A DNA stretch of 47,747 nucleotides from Bacteroidota bacterium (GTDB taxonomy: Bacteria > Bacteroidota > Bacteroidia > Flavobacteriales_D > Sanyastnellaceae). The stretch spans positions 1 through 47,747 of the forward strand of contig JAQCBJ010000011.1 in assembly GCA_027621555.1 (NCBI GenBank), in the 5' to 3' direction. A program made the translations under genes and the position numbers. The notes under the pieces are model-generated. The model searched no databases and had not been told where the DNA came from. It saw only the letters and a list, made by a program, of their open reading frames with translations. Of this stretch, positions 16,006-23,703 are shown piece after piece; the first letter of the stretch is position 1; every line of letters starts with the position of its first letter.

Positions 16006-16746
16006 ATGAACCGAATCGAAGTTTGTTTTTCCCCTGGGGAATACCACCTGTACGAAGCTGATTTTCAACTGGTCGTCGTTTTAGACGTCCTTCGCGCAAC
16101 GTCCGCCATTTGCACGGCTATGGAATACGGCTTGAAGGAAATCATCCCTGTGGCTTCCGTGGAAGAAGCGCGCAAACTTCAATCCGAGGGATACTTGGCC
16201 GCGGCCGAGCGCGGAGGCCAAATTGTCGAGGGCTTCGACATGGGCAACTCCCCCTTTAGCTACATGGAGCCCGCCCTCAAAGGAAAGTCTGTCGTCCTCA
16301 CGACCACCAACGGCACCAAGGCCATCAACATGGCCAAGGACAAAGAGACTGTGGTGATCGGCTCCTTGAACAACCTAGACGCCTTGTGCCATTGGCTGAT
16401 TCGCCAGCGCCGTGACATTTTGGTCTTGGGTTCCGGATGGAAAGACAAATTCAACCTCGAGGACACCATCTGCGCGGGCGCCATTGCCGACAAGTGCCTC
16501 AAATCTGGCCGTTTCTTCGCCGATGAAGACAGCACGGTGGCGGCCAAATTCATCTACCGCTCAGCACGCGACAACATGTTCGCCTTCCTCAAGGCATCTT
16601 CCCATCGGCGCCGGCTGCGCAAGCTCAATTTGAACGAAGACGTGAAGTATTGCCTGACGCCCAACAATTGCTCGGCGATTCCCGTCCTTGAAAACGGTTC
16701 TTTGGTTCGCATGAATCAAGAGACCGTTGAAGCCGCAACCCTCTAA
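16006..16746 (+). CDS. comB: 2-phosphosulfolactate phosphatase (ComB family)
   Basis: 246 residues. ComB hydrolyses 2-phosphosulfolactate, first described in methanogen coenzyme M synthesis, but the family is widespread in bacteria that make no coenzyme M. Visible family features are the N-terminal VVVLDVLRATSAICTAM, the AAERGG region, TTTNGTKAI, LVLGSGWKDKFNLEDTICAGA and NNCSAIPVLENG near the end. The neighbouring comA or comC genes are absent, so the physiological substrate in this organism is uncertain. It overlaps the next gene by 20 bases. Confidence 0.9.
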   Translation: MNRIEVCFSPGEYHLYEADFQLVVVLDVLRATSAICTAMEYGLKEIIPVASVEEARKLQSEGYLAAAERGGQIVEGFDMGNSPFSYMEPALKGKSVVLTTTNGTKAINMAKDKETVVIGSLNNLDALCHWLIRQRRDILVLGSGWKDKFNLEDTICAGAIADKCLKSGRFFADEDSTVAAKFIYRSARDNMFAFLKASSHRRRLRKLNLNEDVKYCLTPNNCSAIPVLENGSLVRMNQETVEAATL

Positions 16747-17698
16747 CACCGTCGTCGTCCTTCTGACCCTGTTTTCGGGGCTGATTTGCGTCTTAGGGTC
16801 GTGGGGATTCATGCCCCACCGTGGGTTGCATGCCAAAGCGTGGACGCTCCTTCCATTTCAGATGCGCCACGCTTGGGGAAACGATCCTCAACCCCTGCTC
16901 AATTGGGCGACTGCCGCGGATTCACGGAAACACACCGATTCGCTTGAGGCCCCGCGGCATTACTTGGACTTCGATGATCTCCGTCATGAAGGGATGGACG
17001 TTTGGGGGCTTCCCTGGCCTCTTGCCAAGCAGTCCATGACACGAGGAGATTCGACCGCGAATTCTCGGAGGTTTGGGGTGCTTCCTTGGCAACTCGAATG
17101 GAGTTACCGACGCCTTGTCCTGGCGATGGCTCCGTCCGACAGCTCGGCCCCGGACTTGCTACGGGTGCAGCGTGCGGCGGCCGACCTAGGGCATTACCTC
17201 TCCGACGCCCACGTGCCGCTTCACACTTCAGGGAACTACGACGGACAGCGAACCAACCAACGAGGCATCCACGCCCTTTGGGAAACGCGTGCCTTGGAAT
17301 GGATGATGCTCACGGAACGCCGAGCCTGCCCTCCTTGCGTTCTCGAGGAACTTTCCCCCTACGACCCAACTTGGACGCCTTGGGAAATCATCCAGGAAAG
17401 CCATGCGATGGTGCCCGAGGTCCTGGCCGCTCACCTCGAATGGGACAGCTTGTGCCAGGAGCGCGGCATGGGCTTCCAACGACGGGGCCGGACCATGCAC
17501 CTTGCCCCGACGCCAGAAGCCCTGGACCTTTGGGACAGCCTCACATCTCGATCCACTTGGCCCAGGCATTGCCTTGCGGCGGAGCGCGTCGCTCTCGCCT
17601 GGCACGCGGCATGGATGGATGCGGAACAGCCTGTGTTGTCAAGTCCCAGGGAACAGACGGTCTGGCAGCGGTTGAAATCGTACCTTCCTCTCCAATGA
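16727..17698 (+). CDS. Exported zinc-dependent phospholipase C / S1-P1 nuclease-like protein
   Basis: 323 residues. An N-terminal hydrophobic segment (VVVLLTLFSGLICVLGS) is followed at once by WGFMPHRGLHAKAW; cleavage before that Trp would expose the N-terminal Trp that ligates zinc in phospholipase C and P1 nuclease. Further likely zinc ligands are in LGHYLSDAHVPLHTSGNYDG (HxxxDxHxPLH) and GIHALWETRALEW. The expected location is the periplasm or cell surface, hydrolysing phosphodiesters; lipid versus nucleic-acid substrate cannot be decided here. Its stop overlaps the next start by four bases (ATGA). Confidence 0.82.
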   Translation: MKPQPSNTVVVLLTLFSGLICVLGSWGFMPHRGLHAKAWTLLPFQMRHAWGNDPQPLLNWATAADSRKHTDSLEAPRHYLDFDDLRHEGMDVWGLPWPLAKQSMTRGDSTANSRRFGVLPWQLEWSYRRLVLAMAPSDSSAPDLLRVQRAAADLGHYLSDAHVPLHTSGNYDGQRTNQRGIHALWETRALEWMMLTERRACPPCVLEELSPYDPTWTPWEIIQESHAMVPEVLAAHLEWDSLCQERGMGFQRRGRTMHLAPTPEALDLWDSLTSRSTWPRHCLAAERVALAWHAAWMDAEQPVLSSPREQTVWQRLKSYLPLQ

Positions 17699-18816
17699 CA
17701 CCCGACCTGGACATCTGGATTCTTGATCCGTTTCATGCAGGCTCGCACGCCGCGTGGTCTCAGGGGTTGGCTCGGGCACTCGAAGAAGAAGGTCACCGCG
17801 TGACCCTACACACCCTGCCGGGCAGGCATTGGAAGTGGCGCATGCACGGTGCCGCTGCCACATGGGCTCCATTGATGGCCGACCATGCCGCCCCAGATGT
17901 GGTGGTGACAACCGACCTGTGCGATGTGGCGCAGCTTCGCGGCCTGATGCCTCGATCGTGGAGCCAGGTCCGCGTGGTGACAATGTTTCACGAGAACCAA
18001 TTGACGTTTCCGTGGAGCCCTGACGATCCCGATTCGGAAAACGGCCGGGACAACACGTACGCCTACCTCAACATCAGCTCGTGCTTGGCCTCGGATCGAA
18101 TTTGGTTCAACTCTACGCATCACAAGGAAGCCTTTTTGGGAGCTGCAGAACGTTGGATGAAGTGCATGCCTAAACCACACCTTCCCAAGCTCACCCAGCA
18201 ACTGAGCGACAAAAGCGAAGTGAGGCATTTGGGATTGAACATTGGCACGTGGCGCTGTCCTCCGGAAGCCTCGACCGACTTGAAACATGTGGACGTTCCC
18301 CTCGTGTTGTGGAATCACAGGTGGTCCTGGGACAAGGGAACGGATGCCTGGATGGCCTTTGTGAACGAGGTGATTGACCGAGACCTTCCTGCGGAATTCG
18401 TCGTGCTCGGAGCTTCGTTTGGACGGCAACCCGAGGGTTGGGAGGCGATGAGGGAGCGCATGGGCAGCAGGTGCCTGCACTGGGGTTTTGCCGATTCCCA
18501 AGAAGAGTACCAATCCTGGTTGTGGCGCGCCCACCTCGCCCCCATCCATCCCCATCAAGAGTATTTTGGGTTGTCGGTTGTGGAAGCCATGCGATGCAGG
18601 ACGTTGCCTTGGGTTCCGTCTACACATGCCTACACAGACACGATGCCACAGGGCCATCGTTTCATGCCTGCTGCAAGTTGGGCAGCAGGCATCCAAGAAC
18701 AGGTCTGGAAAACGTGGCCCCTCGGGTTGGACCGATACGAACAACAGGCCCTCAAATTCGCTTGGGACCAACAAGGCCCCCTCGCCTCCGAGGCCTTGCG
18801 CCGCGCCCTGGCGTGA
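17695..18816 (+). CDS. DUF3524 glycosyltransferase, tRNA-queuosine alpha-mannosyltransferase-like
   Basis: 373 residues, GT4-like two-domain glycosyltransferase. The DUF3524 N-terminal domain is clear: ILDPFHAGSHAAWSQGLARAL, LHTLPGRHWKWRMHGAA, VVTTDLCDVAQLRGL, MFHENQLTFPWSPDDPD, YLNISSCLASDRIWFNS. The C-terminal half holds LWNHRWSWDKGTDAW, FVVLGASFGRQPEGW and the acceptor/donor loop PHQEYFGLSVVEAMRC. Human QTMAN (GTDC1) is the characterised member and mannosylates queuosine-34 in tRNA-Asp; by homology this gene may make mannosyl-queuosine. The ATG at 17695 overlaps the previous stop; the frame is open upstream but lies inside the preceding gene. Confidence 0.85.
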   Translation: MTPDLDIWILDPFHAGSHAAWSQGLARALEEEGHRVTLHTLPGRHWKWRMHGAAATWAPLMADHAAPDVVVTTDLCDVAQLRGLMPRSWSQVRVVTMFHENQLTFPWSPDDPDSENGRDNTYAYLNISSCLASDRIWFNSTHHKEAFLGAAERWMKCMPKPHLPKLTQQLSDKSEVRHLGLNIGTWRCPPEASTDLKHVDVPLVLWNHRWSWDKGTDAWMAFVNEVIDRDLPAEFVVLGASFGRQPEGWEAMRERMGSRCLHWGFADSQEEYQSWLWRAHLAPIHPHQEYFGLSVVEAMRCRTLPWVPSTHAYTDTMPQGHRFMPAASWAAGIQEQVWKTWPLGLDRYEQQALKFAWDQQGPLASEALRRALA

Positions 18817-18819
18817 TCG

Positions 18820-19266
18820 CTACGACGGGGCAGCAATCAAACCCAGTTCGTCCATGCGGGCTTCCATTCCACTCGGTGGGCGACAAGGTCGACCAGTCTT
18901 CGCATCGACAAACACGAGGACGACTTCCCCCACCACCAGCAGGTCGTCTTCGTGGCGCACTTCGCAACGCAATTGCAACTTGCTCGACGGGGGTGCCGTG
19001 ATGTGGGTGTGCACCTCCAGAAGTTGATCGTAGCGGGCGGGCTTCTTGTAGGTCAAATTCAATTGAACAACGGGCAGAAGTGTCCCGGCTTTTTCCAATT
19101 CAGCATACACCCAACCCGCGTCTCGCAGCATCTCGACACGGGCGGCCTCCAAATACGCAGCATACGTGCCGTGATACACCATGTCCATCCGATCGGTGTC
19201 TGCGTAGCGCACACGGAGCGTGTGAATGTGTTTGACTTGACCCTCGATGTTTTGAAACTGTGGCAT
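18820..19266 (-). CDS. Acyl-CoA thioesterase, 4-hydroxybenzoyl-CoA thioesterase family (YbgC/FadM-like)
   Basis: 148-residue hot-dog-fold protein. The family signature is RVRYADTDRMDMVYHGTYAAYLEAARVEMLR, containing the catalytic Asp of the YADTD...V-H-xxY motif. NLTYKKPARYDQLLEVHTHI and the core strands (KLQLRCEVRHEDDLLVVGEVVLVFVD) follow. It probably hydrolyses short or medium acyl-CoA, or Tol-Pal-linked acyl substrates as YbgC does; the substrate is unknown. It is convergent with the DUF3524 gene (three-base gap) and divergent from dnaA. Confidence 0.9.
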   Translation of the reverse strand: MPQFQNIEGQVKHIHTLRVRYADTDRMDMVYHGTYAAYLEAARVEMLRDAGWVYAELEKAGTLLPVVQLNLTYKKPARYDQLLEVHTHITAPPSSKLQLRCEVRHEDDLLVVGEVVLVFVDAKTGRPCRPPSGMEARMDELGLIAAPS

Positions 19267-19610
19267 GCAGCAAAGATGCTTTGCCTCAACGACGAATGCT
19301 CCGTCAATTTTTCCTCTATTTTTCGACTTTACGGCGAACCAAAGGGGTTAACTCATTGGCCTTGCGAGAGTCAGCCCACGCTCACTTGAAGGGATTCCCG
19401 AACAATGCGTTGAAACATAATTTTCCTGAGCCCAACACCGCTGTCCGACTTGTCAGAATTCGTCAAAAATCAAGGGGTGAGAAATTTTTTTTTGAGAAAG
19501 TTTCTCCGAACATTCGCAGTGTCATTGATGACCCCCTCTTTTGGATGATCCCAGGCGATCTTCGGCCATCGTGACTGCACTTTTTAGTTCAACCTCTCAC
19601 CTGATTCCAC
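19267..19610. other. 344-bp gene-free region between the thioesterase gene and dnaA
   Basis: No convincing gene. It is more AT-rich than its surroundings, with a run of nine T (19485-19493) flanked by direct GAGAAA repeats (19479-19484 and 19494-19499); the second forms the palindrome GAGAAA-G-TTTCTC (19494-19506). A TTTTG occurs at 19539-19543 but no good TAnnTTTG follows at the right distance. I found no TTATCCACA-type DnaA boxes by eye, so an origin is not supported, though the region must hold the dnaA promoter. A 104-codon frame across it has no recognisable features. Confidence 0.6.
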
Positions 19611-21047
19611 ATGAACCTCGACCACGCGAGCGTCTGGGCAAAATGCCTGTCTGTCATTGAAGACAACATCAGCGCCCAAGCGTTCAAAACGTGGTTCGCT
19701 CCCATCAAACCTGTCAAGTTGGATGGCCATGTGTTGACGATCCAGGTCCCTTCTCAGTTCTTTTACGAGTGGCTCGAAGAGCACTACGTGTCCCTGCTGC
19801 GCAAAACGGTGCGGAAAGAACTGGGTCCGGACGCTCGCTTGGAGTACAGCATCATCATGGAGCACATCCATGAAGGAGCCTCCAGCAGCCCTTACACCGT
19901 CAACATGCCCACGACGGAAGTTCGCGCGACGCGAAATGCTGAAGTGGCCATGCCCATTGTAGGAGAACCCGCTCCCATCAAAAACCCGTTTGTGATCCCA
20001 GGACTTCGGAAGCTCAACATTGACTCCAACCTGAATCCCAACTACGCGTTTGACAGCTTCATTGAAGGCGAGTGCAACCGCCTTGCACGCAGCGCTGGAT
20101 TCGCTGTGGCCAACAAGCCCGGTGGAACGGCCTTCAACCCCCTCCTCATTTACGGTGGGGTTGGCCTTGGAAAGACTCACTTGGCCCACGCCATTGGCCT
20201 CGAGATCAAGAACCGTCAACCGGACAAGACGGTCTTGTACGTGAGCTCAGAGCGATTCACGCACCAATTCATTGACGCTGTGCGCAACAACACCGTCAAC
20301 GATTTCAGCCACTTCTACCAGATGATGGACGTGCTGATCATCGACGACGTGCAGTTCTTCAGCGGCAAAGAGAAAACCCAAGATGTGTTCTTCCACATCT
20401 TCAACCACCTGCACCAGACGGGCAAGCAGATTGTGTTGACGTCGGACAAACCGCCCGTGGAGATGCAAGGCATGGAGCAGCGCCTCCTCTCCCGCTTCAA
20501 GTGGGGATTGAGTGCTGACCTCCAAGTTCCATCGCTCGAAACGCGCATGGCCATCTTGGAGAAAAAGATGTACGCCGACGGCATTGAATTGCCTCGTGAA
20601 GTCATCGAGTACCTCGCTTACAGCATCACGACCAACGTGCGTGAATTGGAAGGCGCCTTGATTTCTCTCGTCGCGCAAGCAAGCTTGAACCGCAAGGCCA
20701 TCACCTTGGATTTGGCCAAGCACATGATTGACAAGTTTGTCAAGAACACCGCACGCGAAGTCAGCATCGACTACATCCAAAAGGTGGTCTGCGACTACTT
20801 CGATTTGCCCATCGAGCTTCTTAAAAGCAAGACGCGCAAGCGCGAGATTGTGCAGGCACGTCAAATCTCCATGTACTTCGCCAAGAAGATGACCAAGTCT
20901 TCGCTTGCAAACATCGGATTGCACTGCGGAGGCAAGGACCACGCGACCGTGCTCCACGCTTGCCGCACGGTGAACAACCTCAGCGAAACCGACAAGCACT
21001 TCCGGAAGTACTTGGAGGATTTGGAAAAGAAGTTGGCCATTCACTGA
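19611..21047 (+). CDS. dnaA: Chromosomal replication initiator protein DnaA
   Basis: 478-residue AAA+ initiator binding DnaA boxes and loading the helicase at oriC. Domain I is at the N terminus (WAKCLSVIEDNISAQAFKTWF). Domain III begins after LNPNYAFDSFIEGECN, with Walker A GGVGLGKTH, Walker B VLIIDDVQFFSGKEKTQ and the arginine-finger region LLSRFKWGL. Domain IV carries the DNA-binding signature GGKDHATVLHACRTV. Full length, ATG start. Neither dnaN nor recF is adjacent, as is usual in Bacteroidota; a low-molecular-weight phosphatase follows, which is a common neighbour in this phylum. Confidence 0.97.
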   Translation: MNLDHASVWAKCLSVIEDNISAQAFKTWFAPIKPVKLDGHVLTIQVPSQFFYEWLEEHYVSLLRKTVRKELGPDARLEYSIIMEHIHEGASSSPYTVNMPTTEVRATRNAEVAMPIVGEPAPIKNPFVIPGLRKLNIDSNLNPNYAFDSFIEGECNRLARSAGFAVANKPGGTAFNPLLIYGGVGLGKTHLAHAIGLEIKNRQPDKTVLYVSSERFTHQFIDAVRNNTVNDFSHFYQMMDVLIIDDVQFFSGKEKTQDVFFHIFNHLHQTGKQIVLTSDKPPVEMQGMEQRLLSRFKWGLSADLQVPSLETRMAILEKKMYADGIELPREVIEYLAYSITTNVRELEGALISLVAQASLNRKAITLDLAKHMIDKFVKNTAREVSIDYIQKVVCDYFDLPIELLKSKTRKREIVQARQISMYFAKKMTKSSLANIGLHCGGKDHATVLHACRTVNNLSETDKHFRKYLEDLEKKLAIH

Positions 21048-21077
21048 GCCAACGCGATTCACAACGCAACGAAAAAG

Positions 21078-21103
21078 AGGCCTCCTTCGGGAGGTCTTTT
21101 TTT
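21078..21103 (+). terminator. Intrinsic terminator after dnaA
   Basis: Eight-bp stem (one G-T wobble), arms 21078-21085 and 21090-21097, with a TTCG loop, running straight into a seven-T run. It is 30 bases after the dnaA stop, so the phosphatase gene downstream is probably transcribed separately. Confidence 0.85.
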
Positions 21104-21167
21104 GTGTCCCCAATTCGATGGGATTGACAAACCCAGATGCGAAGTTTGTGCCAACCTATCGACACTC

Positions 21168-21638
21168 ATGTCTGCTACCCCTACCCGTGTTTTGGCCGTA
21201 TGCCTCGGCAACATTTGCCGCTCACCCATGGCCGAGGGCGTATTACGTCACCACATCCAAACAAACGGCCTTCGCATCAAAGTCGACTCTGCCGGAACGA
21301 ACGGCTACCACAACGGAGAAGCGCCTGACCGTCGAGCCCAGCAAGAAATGCGAAGACACGGCATCGACATCAGCAAACAAGTCTCTCGGCAAATTGCTCG
21401 CAAAGACTTCGACGACTTTGACCTGATTTTGGTGATGGACGAGTCGAATCTTCAAGACGTCACTGCGTTGGCGGGCGACCGCGAAGACTGGGTCGACAAA
21501 ATCCACCTGTTCTTGGAGGAAGACAACGTGCCCGACCCCTACTACGGAGGCGCCGACGGATTTGCCCACGTTTACGAACTCGTGGATGAGGCCGCGGCAG
21601 ATTGGGTCCGACGGTGGAAGTCCGGGGTGCTGGCGTAA
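21168..21638 (+). CDS. Low-molecular-weight protein tyrosine phosphatase
   Basis: 156 residues from the ATG at 21168. The P-loop CLGNICRSP has the nucleophilic Cys12 and Arg18, placed at the N terminus as the family requires. The general-acid aspartate lies in VPDPYYGGADGF near the C terminus. Dephosphorylates phosphotyrosine, or in some bacteria phospho-arginine; the substrate is not predictable. The frame stays open upstream into the dnaA terminator, but the chosen start gives the canonical length. It ends 25 bases from the convergent FKBP gene. Confidence 0.93.
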   Translation: MSATPTRVLAVCLGNICRSPMAEGVLRHHIQTNGLRIKVDSAGTNGYHNGEAPDRRAQQEMRRHGIDISKQVSRQIARKDFDDFDLILVMDESNLQDVTALAGDREDWVDKIHLFLEEDNVPDPYYGGADGFAHVYELVDEAAADWVRRWKSGVLA

Positions 21639-21663
21639 GCGGCGATCGACGTTGAACCGGTGC

Positions 21664-22635
21664 TTAAAGCGGCACCACTTCCACGTCGAAACGAACCGGG
21701 CTTCTTGGCGGAATGTCTGCAGATGGAATGCCCGTTTCTCCGAATGCCCAATTCGAAGTCGACCAAATGCTAAGCGTACTGGCGGCAGGGATTTGGGCCA
21801 AGGCCTTTTCCAAGGCAGGAACCAATTGATCCGGGGTGCCTACAGGCCATTCCAGGTCCGTTTCAGTTTCACGCCCTCCCATCACTGAGGACGTTCGAAT
21901 GCGCAGGAGCGCCACATCCCCCATGTTGAGCGGAGCCTGCCTCGTCGAATGCACCGTCACGAAGAGCCCCTCCGACAACTTCTCGGGTCGAGCCGAAGCG
22001 TCCCGCTCCAGCATGAAGGATTCCAACCAAGGGAGTTCAGACACTTCGCCTCGCATCACGCTCCTTGCCCACGCCGTGTCGCGAATGGACCGACGCTGGT
22101 TCACTTCGAGGTGAACAGGGGTGTAGGGCGGAATCTCCCCGGGCACTCCACGCACGCCGAAGGCCGAAACCGACGGCGACCACACCTCCACGTCTTGGCG
22201 GTGGCCTACGTGTTTGGCCGCCTCGTGAAAAGCCTGTGGAACGGCATCGCGGTCCACGGTGAATTCATCCTCGCCAACGGACAAGGAGTCGCCGTCGAGC
22301 GACCGCGCGACCCACGACCACACGACCAGGTCACCCCCCTTGGGCTGCCAATCGCGCTGGGTGGGCTCCTGAAGGGCGTTGGAGGTTTTGGCCAAACGCA
22401 CACCTCCCGCAAGGACTTGCGCATCCACCCCCATGACGCGGAGGGCCGAGTCGATGGCGACACACTCCTCGTTGAAACGCTGGGCATTGAACTTCACCAG
22501 GGCCTTGCGCTCTTGGCGCTGGGCGTCCTCGAGGGAGGGCAAGGTCAGGGATTTGGGCTGGGGCTCCACGCAACTGAACAGCAAGGTGCCTGCCATCAGG
22601 GCAACCCAACGCACGCTGGGACCGCTTGTTGCCAT
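21664..22635 (-). CDS. Lipoprotein with two FKBP-type peptidyl-prolyl isomerase-like domains
   Basis: 323 residues from the ATG at 22635. Lipobox at LMAGTLLFSC, so it should be a lipidated envelope protein processed by Lgt. Two FKBP-like units are visible: the first ends in SAFGVRGVPGEIPPYTPVHLEV (about residues 160-182), the second in WAFGETGIPSADIPPRSPVRFDVEV at the very C terminus. Both carry the A-x-G-x-x-G-x-P-x-x-IPP-x-x-P-V pattern at the end of an FKBP fold. Probably an envelope folding factor, like the GldI/FkpA group. Its start overlaps the stop of the DHH gene by one base (TGATG). Confidence 0.82.
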   Translation of the reverse strand: MATSGPSVRWVALMAGTLLFSCVEPQPKSLTLPSLEDAQRQERKALVKFNAQRFNEECVAIDSALRVMGVDAQVLAGGVRLAKTSNALQEPTQRDWQPKGGDLVVWSWVARSLDGDSLSVGEDEFTVDRDAVPQAFHEAAKHVGHRQDVEVWSPSVSAFGVRGVPGEIPPYTPVHLEVNQRRSIRDTAWARSVMRGEVSELPWLESFMLERDASARPEKLSEGLFVTVHSTRQAPLNMGDVALLRIRTSSVMGGRETETDLEWPVGTPDQLVPALEKALAQIPAASTLSIWSTSNWAFGETGIPSADIPPRSPVRFDVEVVPL

Positions 22636-23681
22636 CAGTCGTCGTATTGCAAGTCGTTGGACCACGAAGGAATCAATTCCACCATGCGAGACACCACGCT
22701 GTCCAGGGATTCCCCTTCGCACGCGCCGCCCGCAGCGTTGTGGTGCCCCCCGCCGTTGAAATGCGCCGCCGCCACGTCGCGCACGCTGAAGGTGCCGCGG
22801 GAGCGCAGGCTCAACTTGACGCGGTCGACATCTTCTTTGATGAACGCGGCAAAGTTGATGCCTTCAATGGCGAGTGCGCGGTTGACAAGGCCCTCGGTGT
22901 CCCCTTTTTGGGCGTTGTAGCGCTGCAACTCTTCCTGGCTCAGGCTGATGATTGCGCTGCGATGCTTGGGGAACACCTGAAGTTTTTGGCTGAGCGCGTA
23001 GGCCGTGAGCTGAACCTGATCCAATCGGCAGGCATCGTAGACCAAACTGTGGATCCGGCTGTGGTCCATGCCCGTCTGCAACAACGCTGCCGCCATGTGG
23101 TGGCTCGAGGGCTGAACGCTGGCGAAGCGGAAACTCCCCGTGTCGGTGATGAGTCCGCAGTACAGGCACGCCGCCATGTCTGACGTCAACAACGAGGACT
23201 CGCCCCATGCTCCCATCAAGCGGTAGATGAGTTCGCAGGTGCTGCCCGACGTTGGGTCCGACACCGTCACATCGGCGAAGGAGTCGGGTTCTTGGTGATG
23301 GTCGACCATCACCACGAGCGATTCAGACCTCGCCGATGCCGCTTCAACCGCCTCCGACAAGCCGCCTGCGCGGGATGGCGCGTTGTAATCGAGGCAAAAA
23401 AGCACCTCCGCCTTCGACACCAATTCATTTGCTCGATCTGGTTCGGTGTCGTGAAACACCACCCCAGAATGCCCTGGCATCCAATGCAGGAATTTGGCAT
23501 AGGCATCAGGCATCACCACCTTGGACGCCACCCCCATGCCTTGCAAGAGATGCTGAAGGGCCAACGACGAGCCGATGGCGTCGCCGTCCGGGGAACGGTG
23601 GGACGTGATGACCACAAGCCCGCCGTCCTTCACTCGGGCCTTCAGCTGCAAAACCTCCTCGCGGGCAAACACATCTTCCAT
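22635..23681 (-). CDS. DHH-family phosphoesterase, NrnA-like oligoribonuclease/pAp phosphatase
   Basis: About 348 residues from the ATG at 23681; in-frame ATGs at 23696 and 23705 are alternatives. The DHH domain has ITSHRSPDGDAIGSSLAL (motif I, here SHRSPDGDA), LFCLDYNAPSR (motif II), VVMVDHHQEP (the DHH motif) and GLITDTGSFRFASV. The DHHA1 domain ends in AAHFNGGGHHNAAGGACEG, the GGGH substrate motif. Expected to degrade nanoRNA and/or 3'-phosphoadenosine 5'-phosphate with Mn2+. Divergent from the DUF6702 gene, with overlapping promoter space, and coupled to the FKBP lipoprotein gene. Confidence 0.92.
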   Translation of the reverse strand: MEDVFAREEVLQLKARVKDGGLVVITSHRSPDGDAIGSSLALQHLLQGMGVASKVVMPDAYAKFLHWMPGHSGVVFHDTEPDRANELVSKAEVLFCLDYNAPSRAGGLSEAVEAASARSESLVVMVDHHQEPDSFADVTVSDPTSGSTCELIYRLMGAWGESSLLTSDMAACLYCGLITDTGSFRFASVQPSSHHMAAALLQTGMDHSRIHSLVYDACRLDQVQLTAYALSQKLQVFPKHRSAIISLSQEELQRYNAQKGDTEGLVNRALAIEGINFAAFIKEDVDRVKLSLRSRGTFSVRDVAAAHFNGGGHHNAAGGACEGESLDSVVSRMVELIPSWSNDLQYDD

Positions 23682-23691
23682 AAGGGCAAGA

Positions 23692-23699
23692 TACATTTG
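23692..23699 (+). promoter_or_regulatory. TAnnTTTG box between the divergent DHH and DUF6702 genes
   Basis: TACATTTG fits the -7 consensus fully and reads toward the DUF6702 gene, but it is only five bases from the ATG at 23704. Either that gene is leaderless or starts further in, or the match is chance. No TTTG at -33. Confidence 0.25.
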
Positions 23700-23703
23700 C
23701 ACC

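Noticed and set aside
17002-17694. Upstream extension of the DUF3524 gene to a 604-codon frame
   Set aside because: The extension lies wholly within the preceding phospholipase-like gene in another frame; family homology begins at the ATG 17695, which overlaps the previous stop in the usual ATGA way.
19260-19574. 104-codon frame in the gene-free region before dnaA
   Set aside because: It starts inside the opposite-strand thioesterase gene and has no domain or credible start; the encoded sequence spans AT-rich, non-coding-looking DNA.
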